NCBI RefSeq assembly: GCF_022201045.2
Contig: NC_068557.1
Span: forward strand, 7,626,001-7,690,000
Length of the DNA stretch: 64,000 nucleotides
Reading direction: 5' to 3'
Source: Citrus sinensis
Lineage: Eukaryota; Streptophyta; Magnoliopsida; Sapindales; Rutaceae
Shown: in pieces, positions 47,283 to 58,927 of the stretch
How positions within the stretch are numbered: the stretch's first letter is position 1
Layout of the letters: each line of letters opens with the position of its first letter
Program-made: the position numbers and the translations under genes
Notes under the pieces: generated by a model
What the model was told of the DNA's origin: nothing
Seen by the model: the letters and a program-made list of their open reading frames with translations, nothing else
The model's database searches: none

Positions 47283-49454
47283 AGTTTGCCCATATCCAAC
47301 GTTAAGTGCATGTAAGCGCTTCCAATGTCAGAGGATGAAGTCTACTCCGATGTGGAGTCAAGACTCTACCTCCAGTGCTAAATGCAGATTCAGAGGCAAC
47401 AGTTGTCACGGGAACGACTAAGATATCCTTGGCCATTTGAGCCAAAATGGGGTATTTGCCCTGGTTCACCTTTTACAAATTCAGAATATCAAAGTTCGGA
47501 GTGGATTTGATTAAAGGCTTTTCTAAATACCTCTCAAGGTCGGATTTCGATACTATGGTCTCATTATTTTGGCCTTACAAATGCCTCAAACTTACTTATA
47601 TTAAAAAATTTACGGCTAGTTCCTACATTAAAATTAAAACGAACATTGATCGAAAAAGATCACCAACAACCGCAACACTCACATTCCCATTCTTACCTTC
47701 ATAAAAATTAACCAAATCATTACTTAAATTGCGTACCCTTTGAATCTCATTTGTAGCACCCTCACCATAAAGTTGTGGAAAATAATAATTAACCAATTGC
47801 ATCTTAAATCTCGGACCAAGAATAACCGTCATCACCAAAATCCCATGAATTTGGGCCCAATATTTATCAAATTTCATAATCAGTTGACCAGTCATTTCTC
47901 TAACCACAGGCACATAAAAAATTTCTCATTCATCCAAATTAATCTTTATTTCACATATCATTGTAAAAAAAAGATTGGATGTGGGATATTGCGTACCTGA
48001 AAATAACGCTGTCATCGAGTAAAACGGCAACAAATATTCCAACATCTTTTTCAGCCATTTCCCATTCCTCATATGTTAGCAAGAAGGTGTGGTGTTTGTC
48101 GCGTTGCTGCAGTCTAGAAAAGACTGTTTTATATTTCACAGCAACATTAAGCATAACATATGTAGAATTCCATCTAGTTACACAATCAAGTACCAACTTT
48201 TTCTCACACTTAACTTGTAATTGCCGTGCAGCCATCTAAAAAGTTTCCGCCCTCTTTGGTGTGCCGGTCCAACAAGCCCCACTATCCCTAATCTTTTTAA
48301 TCCACTCCTCAATCACTTTTATCTCCTCCTTCACAATTAGGTTTAAAATATGAGCTACACACCTCATATGAAAAAAATCCCCACCCATTAACATATAATC
48401 AACTGAAATCAATCCCATCAACCTATCAACTATAGCATCATTAGTGGAATAATTATCTAAAGTTACAACCGATATCCTTCTATCCACATTCCTATCCAAC
48501 ATACATTTAAAAAATGCTTCATAAAGAAATTTAGCGGTATGCGGAGCCGGCAAATATATGAACCTATTCATTACCAAAAAACTAAATTTTAGAATTAATT
48601 AAATTGAATTAGAAATAAGTAAACATAATATCAACTTTGCAAATAAATGAACCTATTTATCACCAAAAATCTAAATTTTAGAATTAATTAAATTGAATTA
48701 AAATAAATATTAATTAATAAGAAAAGCACCTTAAAATTCGACTTTGTAACCGCCAAGACTTGTCCACAAAATATCTCGTAACAACCATGTACCCCTTCTT
48801 TGGATTACTTGCAGTCTACATGTCTATAGTAATTGCCACCCTACTATCATTATTCTCCAACAAAGCCATTGTTTTTGCCTTTTTAGCTTGATACAATTTA
48901 AGAATCTCAATCTTTAAAGTGTTTATATTCAAATTCTTCACCAAAGGGTTGGCATAAGACATCAAATCCCTAAATGCATCATTTTCCACAAAATTAAATG
49001 GTAGCTCATGCTTTACAACCAAAGTTCCTATCTTTTGCCGAGCAACAATTGGATCAAATTCTCTCGTCTCAATACAACTTGTTCCATCATCTTTCCTCGT
49101 CACGCTAAGAGTTTTTTGTAAGCCATCAAAAATTGAGGGAACACCCTTGCCTTACATGATCTTTTCAAATGTCTATCCAAATGTGAGGCTCCTTTATGAC
49201 CAAATGCTACCAACTTAGCTTGACAATGATTATATTTCGCCTTCAATTCGCCATTAATGGTTACCTTGGTGAAGTGTCCCCAAACATAAGAAGGTTCTCG
49301 CACACCTCGCTTTTATTTTATAACTACTTTGTTGTAATCCATTATCACCAAGGGATGCCTCTTCAACTCCTTCAACTTCTTGGACCCCTCCAAGAGGAAT
49401 GACATCATTACTATTCCCTTCAACAATATGAAAATCCTCACACGAATTTGACAT
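47283..49454 (-). pseudogene. hAT transposase (RICESLEEPER/zf-BED type), broken
   Basis: In coding order: an acidic N-terminus (from 49454), a BED zinc finger (YVWGHFTKV, then the Cys/His set in YNHCQAKL and HLDRHLKRSCKAR), a helical region, catalytic blocks around ISVVTLDNYSTNDAIVDRL and MRCVAHILNLIVKE, the DCVTRWNSTYVML block, a mid region with GPRFKMQLVNYYF, and the C-terminal dimerisation domain (VTTVASESAFSTGGRVL, near 47340-47420). Breaks include a TAG where a Trp is expected in ITIDM-TASNPKKGYM, and frame changes near 49300, 48240 and 47930. It is therefore unlikely to make an active enzyme. Confidence 0.92.
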
Positions 49455-50016
49455 AATGACCTAAATTAAATGCGTAACAAGTTGCAATTAATTTATAGAC
49501 TTAAAAATATGATTGAACATCTAAATTTTAAGTTGATTTATAAACTCAAAATATGATTAAACTTAATTTACAATTACAACATAATAATTAATATTTACAA
49601 TCTTATATAAGGCTACATTTAGCTAAAATATAATATTTATAGTAACTACATAATCATTATGAATATAATTAGCTAAAAGTATAAATAAATTTATAAGCTT
49701 AAATGAAAAAATTTAATTAACATTTATGAAATTATAAATGTAAGATATGATTAAACTTAATTTACAATTATAACATAATAATTAAATAAACCCTATATAG
49801 AGCCTTATATGTAGCCATAATATAATATTTACAGTAACTACATAATTAATTAATTAACATGAATATATTTAGCTAAAATTATTAAATTATAAATTCAATT
49901 ATAAGCTTAAATGAAAAACATTAATTAATATTTATGAAATTAAAATTACCAAAGCTAAATAGCTAATGCCGACGGCAGAAGCCGCAGAACGTGTGCGTTG
50001 GCTGGCTGGCAGACGT

Positions 50017-51439
50017 GGCAGGACGGCGACAAAGGGCGGTTGGTTCACGTCGCAGCATCGCGCATCTGATTGCGATTGGAGTTGGAGCAAGCTGCAGGCA
50101 GTATGCGATAGCGAGACAAATGGTTGATTGGTTGGTGTGCAACGGACGGTCACGATGCTGGTTGATAGGACGGCGGCTAAGTGGCTGACTTACGGTTTTT
50201 GTGACTTTGTGTAAGTGTATGTGGTCTATGTGATTTACGGTTTAAAGTGAAGTGTGCGTGTGTGATTTGTCATCTGTGTTGTGTGCGTGTGTGATATTGT
50301 GATGTGTGCGTGTGTAAAACTTGTGTTAGCTTTTCTTTTCTTTTTTCAAATAGGGTCAAATTAGATTGGCTTAAGCCTGACCCTAACCCGAAATTTGTTT
50401 GAGCTTAAAAATTTTAGTCCGAGACCCAAAAATTCAGATTAAAACCCTAAAACCTAAAATAGGGTTAGTCGTGCAAAAAATAAGGTCGGGCCAAATTGCA
50501 AAGCCTAGCAGGGACTGGTAGGGATGGCAGAATAATCTGGGTCCGGCTCAGATCTGCAAAGATTCGGAAAATTCGGATCCACATATTAAAAAATACGGAT
50601 CTAGAGTCTAAAAATGAGAATCCGTACGGATGCGGATGCAGATCCAAATGCAAGTGCATTCGGAAAGCCGGATATTCGGATTAATTTTAATTATATTATT
50701 AATTAAATCAAATTTTTATTGGAAAATAAAAATTTTTATTGGCAGGACGGCGACAAAGGGTGGTTGGTTTACGTTGTAGCGTCACGCAACTGATTGCGAT
50801 TGGAGTTGGAGCAAGCTGCATGCAGCATGCGATAGTGAGACAAATGGTTGATTGGTTGGTGTGCAACGGACGGTCACGATGCTGGCTGATAGGACGGTTG
50901 CTAAGTGGCTGACTTAGGGTTTTTGTGACTTTGTGTAAGTGTATGTGATTTACGGTTTAAAGTGAAGTGTGCGTGTGTGATTTGTCATCTGTGTTGTGTG
51001 CGTGTGTGATATTGTGATGTGTGCGTGTGTAAAACTTGTGTTAGCTTTTTTTTTTTTTTCAAATAGGGTCAGATTAGATTGGCTTAAGCCTGACCCTAAC
51101 CCGAAATTTGTTCGAGCTTAAAATTTTTAGTCCGAGACCCAAAAATTCAGATTAAAACCCTAAAACCTAAAATAGGGTCAGTCAGACAAAAAATAAGGTC
51201 AGGTCAAATTGCCAAGCCTAGCAGGCATTGGTAGGGATGGCAGAATAATCCGGGTCCGGCCTAGATCTGCAAAGATCCGGAAAATTCAGATCCGCATATT
51301 AAAAAATACGGATCCAGAGTCTAAAAATGAGAATCCGCACGGATGCGGATGCAGATCCGGATGCAAGTGCATCCGAAAATCCGGATATCCGGATTAATTT
51401 TAATTATATTATTAATTAAATCAAATTTTTATTGGAAAA
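50017..51439. repeat. Tandem duplication with a unit of about 700-724 bp
   Basis: Copy 1 starts at 50017 and copy 2 at 50741, both with GGCAGGACGGCGACAAAGGG; both end in ATTATTAATTAAATCAAATT followed by TTTATTGGAAAATAA. Copy 2 is a little shorter through small deletions. The unit holds the right end of the big hAT element plus the first 208 bp of the hAT MITE at 51232. Copy 1 therefore carries a truncated MITE start. Confidence 0.9.
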
Positions 51440-52268
51440 TAATTAAAATATATAAGCTAAAAGCCTAAAACTGCAAAAAAAAAAAAAGAAATCATGAAAT
51501 TTAGTAACCCTTAAAACACATGGCTGCTCCCATGGCATTACTCTTGCCTCTTTTTTGTGCAGCTACTCTCTTGCTCCCCTGTACGACAGCTGCGGCTGCT
51601 CCCTTGCTCGCCCTTAGTCTCACGCCGACAGTGGAACACACATGGCTGCTCCTATGTCCCTGCTCTCGCCTCGCCTCACCGCTTGCTCCCCCGCGCGGTT
51701 GGTCCCTTGCTTGCCCTCAGCCTCACGCCAACGGTGGACAGCCGACTGACGCCTCCATTGCTCAGTTGCTCCTAACCACCCACAAGCGGTTGAACCTCAC
51801 CACCCACAGCCACAAGCGACTGAAATAAGCCCCCTCGACTGCTCCCCACCACTCACAAATGGCTGAAATCAACCCTTCCTCCTCACCACTCATAAACGGC
51901 CGAAATCAGAAACCCACAAGGTGAGCCAACTACCAAGCCCACGCCAATTACTTTCCAACAATCAATATTCATAGTTTTAGTGAATTAATATGTAAAAGCA
52001 TAAATTTAGTGAAAAATCATGGCTGGACCTTTACAAAATAGTTTAATTTCATATTTGCTTTAATTATTTTAATTAAGTTTTTGATTTAATTACTTTAATT
52101 TTTTAATTATTGAATCTTAATTTTGCGGATCCGAATATTCAAAACATCTGCCGGCATCCGTTACAAATATTATCCGCATCTGGATCCGTATATTTTTTTA
52201 CGGATCTGGATACGGATCCGAATATAAAAATATAAATGCAGATCCGGATCTAGATTTTGCCATCCACC
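51232..52268. mobile_element. Second non-autonomous hAT element
   Basis: The left end TAGGGATGGCAGAATAATCC and right end (inverse GGTGGATGGCAAAATCTAGA) both lead into clusters of GGATCCG/CGGATCC motifs. GGCATTGG (51224-51231) and GGCATTAT (52269-52276) may be the 8-bp target duplication, matching at six positions. A GC-rich stretch at 51520-51960 inside it has an open frame with no recognisable protein and is probably captured or degenerate DNA. Confidence 0.75.
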
Positions 52269-53137
52269 GGCATTATTTTACAAACTCAAGATCGTCCCGT
52301 GTCTAAATGAAGTTTTTGTCATTATTCGACTCGCGGTGTTCACGCACTTTGCTTATCGTAACTGGACAGATTTGGGAGGAAAGAAGATGCTTCAACTTTG
52401 AGGATGCTGCCCAAGTGACTAGAGCCACTCCCTCACAATTGTGAGGGAAGTGGTTCGAGCCCCCGCAAACGCATTGCGTTGGTTTAATTTAAATATCCTT
52501 CTTTGGAGCCCCAGAGTTTGAGTAAAGGCAGTCTTTCTCCCAGAATGAGAGTTGGGCGTCCCTTGAATATTTGAGAGGGTTAAAAATCTGAGCGGTATCA
52601 TATTAAAATTAATATAAATAAATTTTAATAATTTATATGGTGTAAATATTATGAGTAATAGTTCTCTTTAAAAAAAAAAAATTTCGAGGATGCTTTTGCA
52701 ATGTAAATGTCTTAATGGCCCGAATCTCAGATGGGGCTGGGACCCTTCTTAGGAGTCCGGCCAGTCCGGGGCAAGCAAACAAAAAGATTAGCCAACCCAA
52801 AGCGGTTGCTCGAGGCGTGAGGCAAACAAGTCATCCCACAAGGTGACACGTGCAACATGTCTGACAAGCGTGTACTCTCCACATTCCCCTCAGTCTTACC
52901 AGATTCACCTTTGACATTCGTACACATTCTTAAGCAAACCATATGGCTGAATGGCTCTCATGTTGCCATGTCAGCATTTTTTTTTTTTTCACAATTTCCA
53001 ACTCCAAAATTTTGTAATTTCTTCCTCCTCATAATTTCTAGATATTCTAGTATCACCCCAAACAAAATCCAACTCTTCTCTTCATTTTTAAGTTAGCTCT
53101 ATCTCTGTGCCTGGTTCCTTTGCTTGCTTGAACAACA
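52269..53137. other. Intergenic region upstream of the DnaJ-ferredoxin gene
   Basis: It holds the SINE candidate at 52400-52640 and a poly-T tract at about 52978-52990. CACGTG-like GACACGTGC at about 52841 is a possible G-box in the promoter, about 300 bp before the start codon. Confidence 0.55.
52400..52640 (+). mobile_element. Candidate tRNA-derived SINE
   Basis: An A-box-like GCTGCCCAAGTGACTAGAG (about 52405-52423) and a good B box GGTTCGAGCCC (52452-52462) are about 30 bp apart, as in tRNA-derived promoters. A palindromic CCCTCACAATTGTGAGGG lies between them. The 3' part ends in an AT-rich tail. No target duplication was established. Confidence 0.45.
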
Positions 53138-56100
53138 ATGGCTGCTCAGTTACTCACTCCTGTTTGCATTGATGTTCTCAAACTTCAAAACCCATCATTG
53201 AATAGTTTCAGCTCAAGAAGTTCATCGCGCTTGCTGGCTAATAACAGTAGCAGTTTGAGCTTGATGGGTCACAGTAGCAAGAGAAGAAGCTGTGGCAGAG
53301 CGAGGGTTACCGCAGAGGACTCTGCTTCAACGGATGCCATTGCTGATGACTACTATGCTGTTTTGGGATTGGTAAATTTATTTAAATCTGTCTGCTTTGA
53401 TCATGAGAAATGTGCATTTTTTAATCTTGAATCTATGTCAGTTGCTGTTTCGCTTGTTGTAAAGTTGGCCACTACTTTGATTATATGCTCTTGATCTCCA
53501 ATTGCTTAAATTTTGAGTTAAATGTTTCGTTAAAGCTCCAAGTGTTTGCTGGATTGGTGTTTGATACGTCTGATTGTTGGCTGTTGTGCATGTTACCAGC
53601 TTCCGGATGCTACACCAGAGCAGATCAAGAAAGCTTACTATAATTGCATGAAAGCATGCCATCCCGATTTAAGTGGCGATGATCCGGAGACCACAAATTT
53701 CTGCATGTTCATTAATGAGGTTTATGCGGTGGGTTCCCATTTGAATTTGAGTGATTATATTACAATTTAAGCCTTCATTTTTCTTCTGCTATAAGTAGAC
53801 AGTTGAAGTGCAGGTTCTCAGTGACCCGGTGCAGCGGATGGTTTATGATGAAATTCACGGTTATTCATTGATTGCAACCAATCCTTTCTTGGACGATTCC
53901 TGCCCCAAGGATCATGTGTTTGTTGATGAGTTTAGTTGCATAGGTAGGTATAAAGCAACACTTCTAGATATACTATGACCAAGTGATGCTGGTTGTGAGT
54001 GTATGTACTGTAGAATATGATGCAGCAGTTGTGAATGTATCACTTTCTCCCCTGAGATTGTGATGTCAACATCAAAATTTTAATTATTTCGGGCAGTTGT
54101 AACTTTATTTTGGGAAAAAAAAAATCTTATAGAGTATGAAATGCTGATCATTCAAGCTTCAGGAAGGTAAGAGCTGAAGTGCAGATGTGAAGTTAAGACA
54201 TTTTCCTAGCATCACTACTTTTAAATCTCTCTTTTATGAAATGTATGTGTAAGACTGAGTTCTGAGGCGAATGATAAATGCCTAGAAATTCTAAGAATTT
54301 TTGTGAATCTGGCATCTTTTCTTTGCAGGCTGTAAAAATTGTAACAACGTGGCCCCAGAAGTTTTTAAAATTGAAGAGGACTTTGGAAGAGCAAGAGTGT
54401 ACAACCAGTGTGGAATCAATGAATTTGTTCAACAAGCAATTGAAAGTTGGTATGTTCCTGCTGTGTGGAATCTGTGGATAATTTTTTCGTAATTGCCTTA
54501 ATGTTCATATTTGCGATATCAATTTATGATTATAGTTACAAGAAAATCATTACCATCCATTACTTTGTTCATCTGTGCTCTATTATTTTCATGCCATTGT
54601 TTATTCTTCTAGCAATAATTTTTGGATTATTATCAACTTATTAAAATACTGGAGACATTAAACATGTTATATTCTTACATTTTTTCCTAGGTCCAAACCA
54701 TTGTCATATGTTGTTTTATACCCATAAACTGATGATGATTATTCCATTTGTTATTCAGCCCAGTTGATTGCATTCATCGGACTTCTGCTCAACAGCTATC
54801 CCTGCTTGAAGACGAAATGCGTAGAGTAGAAAGAGTAAATGTAAGATTTCTTGTTACAGTTACACAGAACCAATTCTTGCAATTTCGTTATTAGGATTAG
54901 ATGTTAATTATTCTGTATAGCATCCACGCTTATGATCTTTTCCTAATTGGTGAGTTGCTGAATAAATTCATGCTGACAGAATAGGGAAAGATAACATACA
55001 CCTGATGCTTTTCCACCAGTTAATTGATCTAAAATCTGAACAAATTCATACTGACAGAGTAGGAAAGAGATCATACGCCTGACGTTTTTCCTCCAGTTAA
55101 TTGATCTAAAATTACCAGTTCCATTGAAGATTTTACGACATTTTTTTGGGCTAAAATATTAGTGAAGAAAAATTTTATCTTTGCTTTTGCTTTAAGCATG
55201 GGAAGAACTTCTGTTTTTCTCTCGGAACATAACTTATAGCTAAATCTTGGTGTTTTTTGAATGTTGATCAGGTCGCCATGATGCTTTCAGGAATGGGATC
55301 TGGCTCAGCTGATGTTTTTAGGATGGTAAGAATGATAGTTTTGCTTCTTTTTTTTTTAATTTAAATATTATCCTTTCTGTCAACTAGATGAATTGTTTTT
55401 CAAAAAAAAAAAAAAGAAGGTTGAATTGTTGCTCTCCATCTTAACACTTGTATGGTCTTGCAAAACAGAACTAACTTTATCCCCATTTTGTGATCTGCTT
55501 GGCTGTTTTCAGTATCTTATTAGTAATTCAAGCATTTGTAATTAATTTTGCCCAATTATTTGGCAGGCAAGTTCTCGATGGGAAAGGAGGCAAGCAAAAG
55601 TTTTGGTATGTTATGTACATCTTAAATCAAGTTAATCTCCGGTTTATTTACAATTTTGTTGTGATACTGTGGCTTAGCTTGAGTAGCCTAAACCAGAGGC
55701 TAAATAAATCAGGGAGGTTTTCCTAAAATCTTTCTGATGCTTTGACTCGAAAAAATGTGTTCTTTACATAGCTGTGCTTGGCAGATATGTAGTAAACTTA
55801 TTGGTTTTCGGTCGTTAAGTTCTACATTGCTGTGTTCAATCTCTGACTGATTTTGTCTGTTCATGGACGTTGATTTTATCAGTTCATGGTTGCTGATTCC
55901 AAGTTTTTCCCAGGAACAAGCTAAAATAAGGATGATGAATCGGGAGAAAGATTCTGACAAAACTGTATCATACTGGAGTAACATTTGGGGCAAGCCAAAA
56001 GAATATCGAAATTCAGGTATGATGGATTTCCGAGTAAGCTTTCCTGATAGTTAAATTCTTAAATTTTGCTGTTCTTAATTTGTTTTAATTTATTTTTTCT

Positions 56101-57008
56101 GCATATAAATATCTAATGTTTATAAAAGCTTTACTTTATTGAAACTTGTTTATCACACACGCTCCTGATTCGATGATGATTAACCCTGTAAAATACGAGA
56201 ATGGTGAATATGAAGTTCTCTAGTCCTTGCTGAATTAAAGGAATTGACTGTCTTTGACCTTATGGAGACTTCGGAAAGAATTATAGTAAAATCCTGGCAT
56301 TGGGTGTCCCAAAGGAGATACCTTCATTAGCTGATTGAGATTTCGTACATGGTCACACTCCAGTCTCCACCAACTTTATTTGGAAGGTTTGCCAGTTACA
56401 ACTGGTACAGATGGAGACAAAAGAATTGTTGGTCAAACCATGTTGTATTTGACGTATAGAAGGCACAGAACTGTATTGATTTTAAGATTTTTAAATTGTA
56501 AAATGCTAGACGCTGACAACAATGGTTCCTATGTTATTGCTACATTCCTGTCTTGTGTTGAAGTATGAAGCTGTCCGGTAAAAGACTTCCTTGAAATAAA
56601 TATTTAAAAACTAAGAGTATTGCCACAATATTAATCAAGCTAACAAATTTTTGTTAAGTGGAAGTTTAATGGATTTCAAAGGTTTATAGTGCTCAGGATT
56701 CTGGCTATCTTTGGTTTTAATACGTTATTGCAAATTTAGAACTGTTATTAAAGGAGCTTAATGTTTTTACTTTCAGAAAATAAATGTGTATGTTTATAAT
56801 TTCTTGCGTGTCCTTAGCATGTTTTGCTGGCTCTGCTTCTACTAAATTTCAATGAATCTTGTGTGTGGTTGTTGCAGAAGAGGAAGTGAAGGAGAGATCA
56901 AAGAGGGCGGCAGCAGCAGCACGAACATGGAGGGAGTACTCAAGGAGAGGTGCTGACCAACCTCCCACGTTCAAACTTCCAGAGGCAACAACTAGCAAAG
57001 AGAAATGA
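53138..57008 (+). CDS. Chloroplast DnaJ (J-domain) protein with 4Fe-4S ferredoxin domain
   Basis: A complete 340-residue protein in nine exons: 53138-53371, 53600-53728, 53814-53943, 54329-54449, 54759-54840, 55272-55325, 55567-55605, 55914-56016 and 56878-57008. Residues 1-65 are Ser-rich and basic with few acidic residues (RSSSRLLANNSSSLSLMG, then SSKRRSCGRARV), as in a chloroplast transit peptide. The J domain runs from DDYYAVLGLLPDATPEQIKK with the HPD motif at 99-101, needed to stimulate Hsp70. A ferredoxin-like domain follows (about 155-215): CIGCKNCNNVAPEVF and later CPVDCIHRT, giving the cysteines for a 4Fe-4S cluster. The C-terminus is Arg/Ala-rich. It corresponds to the Arabidopsis DJC76/DJC77 type; DJC77 is the closer length match. 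Expected partner: stromal Hsp70. The cluster's role is not settled. Confidence 0.93.
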
Positions 57009-57847
57009 ACTAGTAAAATCTGGTAACTTTTCTATTCCTATGATTAAATGTAATTAATTTAAGTTACATGTCGTATTTTTAAGACTCTGATGAGCATGTT
57101 CCACATTTATTCATGTGGAACTGATGTCAAATTGTTCGACGTTGTAAATAATGATATATATGTAATTAAACCAACTAATGGAGGGGGGAAAAAAGGAAAG
57201 ATTTGTAGAATAAACTTTCTATAGCATTTTTGTTCTACTGGTGGATGAACTTTTCAGTTCTGATTAGGCAGAAAAATACTGTCTTCGTGACTTCATAGCA
57301 AACTGTTATTGGGAATCAGTTTGCCCGGATGCTGCGCAACCAGTCGTATATTGCAGTCACCTTAGTATGTTTGTATCCTTTTTCATTGAATCTCTAGCTA
57401 GCTTCTTGCTTCTTCATTGAATCTCTGGCTAGTTTCTTGCATCTTACTAGGTCTAACAAAATGGGTTACTAGGTCATGTTCATATCATGACAAATTTATT
57501 TTGATCTAAACGCCATGCATTTAATAATTGTATTAAAATATTAAAACTAAATCTAATATGAAAAATAAATAAGTATTTAACAACTTATTTAATATCTATA
57601 GGGTTAATAAAATTTATATTAAATATTTGCACTCCACCATAGATACATATGTATATATGGTGTTGATGTGGTATGAAATCTTGGATTTTATTAAAATTCG
57701 AAAAAATTATTAAATCATGTAGTTTAATAGAATAATGACATTATACTATTAAATAGCACAAATTAATACACACTATTGAAGATCTAAATCTATAAAGAAT
57801 TTTATAAATGAAACACCATTTATATGTTCATCCAAAAAAAAAAAAAA
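57009..57847. other. 3' UTR and flank of the DnaJ-ferredoxin gene
   Basis: A near-duplicate of TTCATTGAATCTCTAGCTAG / TTCATTGAATCTCTGGCTAG occurs at about 57383 and 57412. No gene was recognised. Confidence 0.55.
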
Positions 57848-58770
57848 ATTTACTTCTTATTTGAATAGTCATATCAATATTAAACACTTCAAAAGACACG
57901 TTAATTTAGATTCATCAAATAAGATTTGTTTCTCACTCTTCAATATTGACGAGTGAGTTTCTCACTTTCTTCCTCTTTTATTAATATATTTTTTAGGGTA
58001 AAAGTTCATTTAGTCCCTATATTTTAAGATTAGTATCCATTTAGTCCTTATATTTTTTAAAATGTCTCGAAACATCCCTGTTGTTAAAGTATTGATACTC
58101 GTATCGTTACTTTTTATTTCTTTTGGCTTACTTTTACAATATTACCCTTTTATAATAATTTTTTTGTTTGGACATTAATAAAAAAAATAATTAAATTACC
58201 AATTAAATCCTAAAAAATTATATTAATTTTTAATTGCCAAAAATTTAATTGTCAAAAATTGTATGCAACCTACCAAGTGTGCAAATGATGTTTGCAAAAA
58301 AATTAATATAATTTTTTAGGGTTAAATTGATAATTTAATTATTATTTTTTATTAATGTCCAAACAAAAAACTTATTATAAAAGAGTAATATTGTAAAAGT
58401 AAACCAAAAGAAATAAAAAGTAACGGTAGGAGTGTCAATACTTTAACGGCAGGGATGTTTCGAGACACTTTTAAAAATATAGGGACTAAATAGACATTAA
58501 TCTTAAAATACATGGACTAAATAAGCTTTTACCATTTTTTTATTATTTATTGAAAAGATAAGACTGCAATAATTATTATTTATGTTTCTTTTTAAAAACA
58601 TAACAGCAATTCAATTTAATAGTACAAAGATTTAATTAAAATAATGTTAACTTATTCTTATTTGATGAGTCTTTTGAAGGAGATTATATTTTTTTATCCA
58701 TTTATTTATCATATCAATAAATAAATTGATATTTAAAGAATAAAATTTAAAAAATCTTTTGGAGATGCTT
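57848..58770. mobile_element. Tourist-like MITE, copy 4, split by a MULE-type MITE
   Basis: The left piece (57848-57996) matches the inside of copy 3 (TTATTTGAA, TTCAAAAGACAC, ATCAAATAAGATT), without the first 40 bases. The right piece (58534-58770) ends AAATCTTTTGGAGATGCTT, the expected closing repeat. The interruption is the 537-bp element at 57997-58533. Confidence 0.72.
57997..58533. mobile_element. MULE-type MITE with long inverted repeats, copy 2
   Basis: The left arm GGTAAAAGTTCATTTAGTCC and the inverse right arm GGTAAAAGCTTATTTAGTCC go on as near-perfect inverses for over 200 bp (blocks AAATGTCTCGAAACATCCCT and ATTACCCTTTTATAATAA), so the element is almost a full palindrome. Flanks ATTTTTTAG and ATTTTTTTA make a 9-bp target duplication with one mismatch, though T-rich. 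It lies inside a Tourist-like MITE and is therefore the younger of the two. Confidence 0.85.
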
Positions 58771-58775
58771 CTAAA

Positions 58776-58927
58776 GGTGCCCTGCTGACGAAGACAATTG
58801 CGGTCAATTCAAATACCAACTTTAAGTCTTATTCGTCTTTTTTTTTTTTTATAAAAAAAAGGGAGGATGTATAAAATTTAAAGCTGATATTTAAATTGAC
58901 TGCAATTGTCTTCGTCAGCAGGGCACC
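58776..58927. repeat. Near-perfect hairpin, 40-bp arms
   Basis: The left arm starts GGTGCCCTGCTGACGAAGAC and the right arm ends with its exact inverse; pairing goes on through AATTGC(G/A)GTCAATT to about 40 bp, with two or three mismatches. The loop is about 70 bp and T/A-rich. It could be a small foldback MITE; no clear target duplication was found. It could also yield small RNA if transcribed. Confidence 0.8.

Larger units (their letters stand above)
45714..51220 (-). mobile_element. hAT transposon, broken, holding nested DNA
   Basis: The proposed ends are TACTACGAATGGCAAAAGG at the left and the inverse of TAGGCTTGGCAATTTGACC at the right, with GCAGGCAG (45706-45713) and GCAGGCAT (51221-51228) outside as an 8-bp target duplication with one mismatch. 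Both ends carry GACCC/GGGTC subterminal motifs. Inside, the minus strand encodes a broken hAT transposase. A separate hAT MITE sits at 46021-46944 and the right 490 bp are duplicated in tandem. The end positions are my inference; the transposase identity is firm. Confidence 0.75.

Noticed and set aside
51520-51828. 102-codon Leu/Ala/Pro-rich frame inside the second hAT MITE
   Set aside because: It looks like a signal peptide at first, but it lies in a transposon, is internally repetitive, and another frame is just as open.
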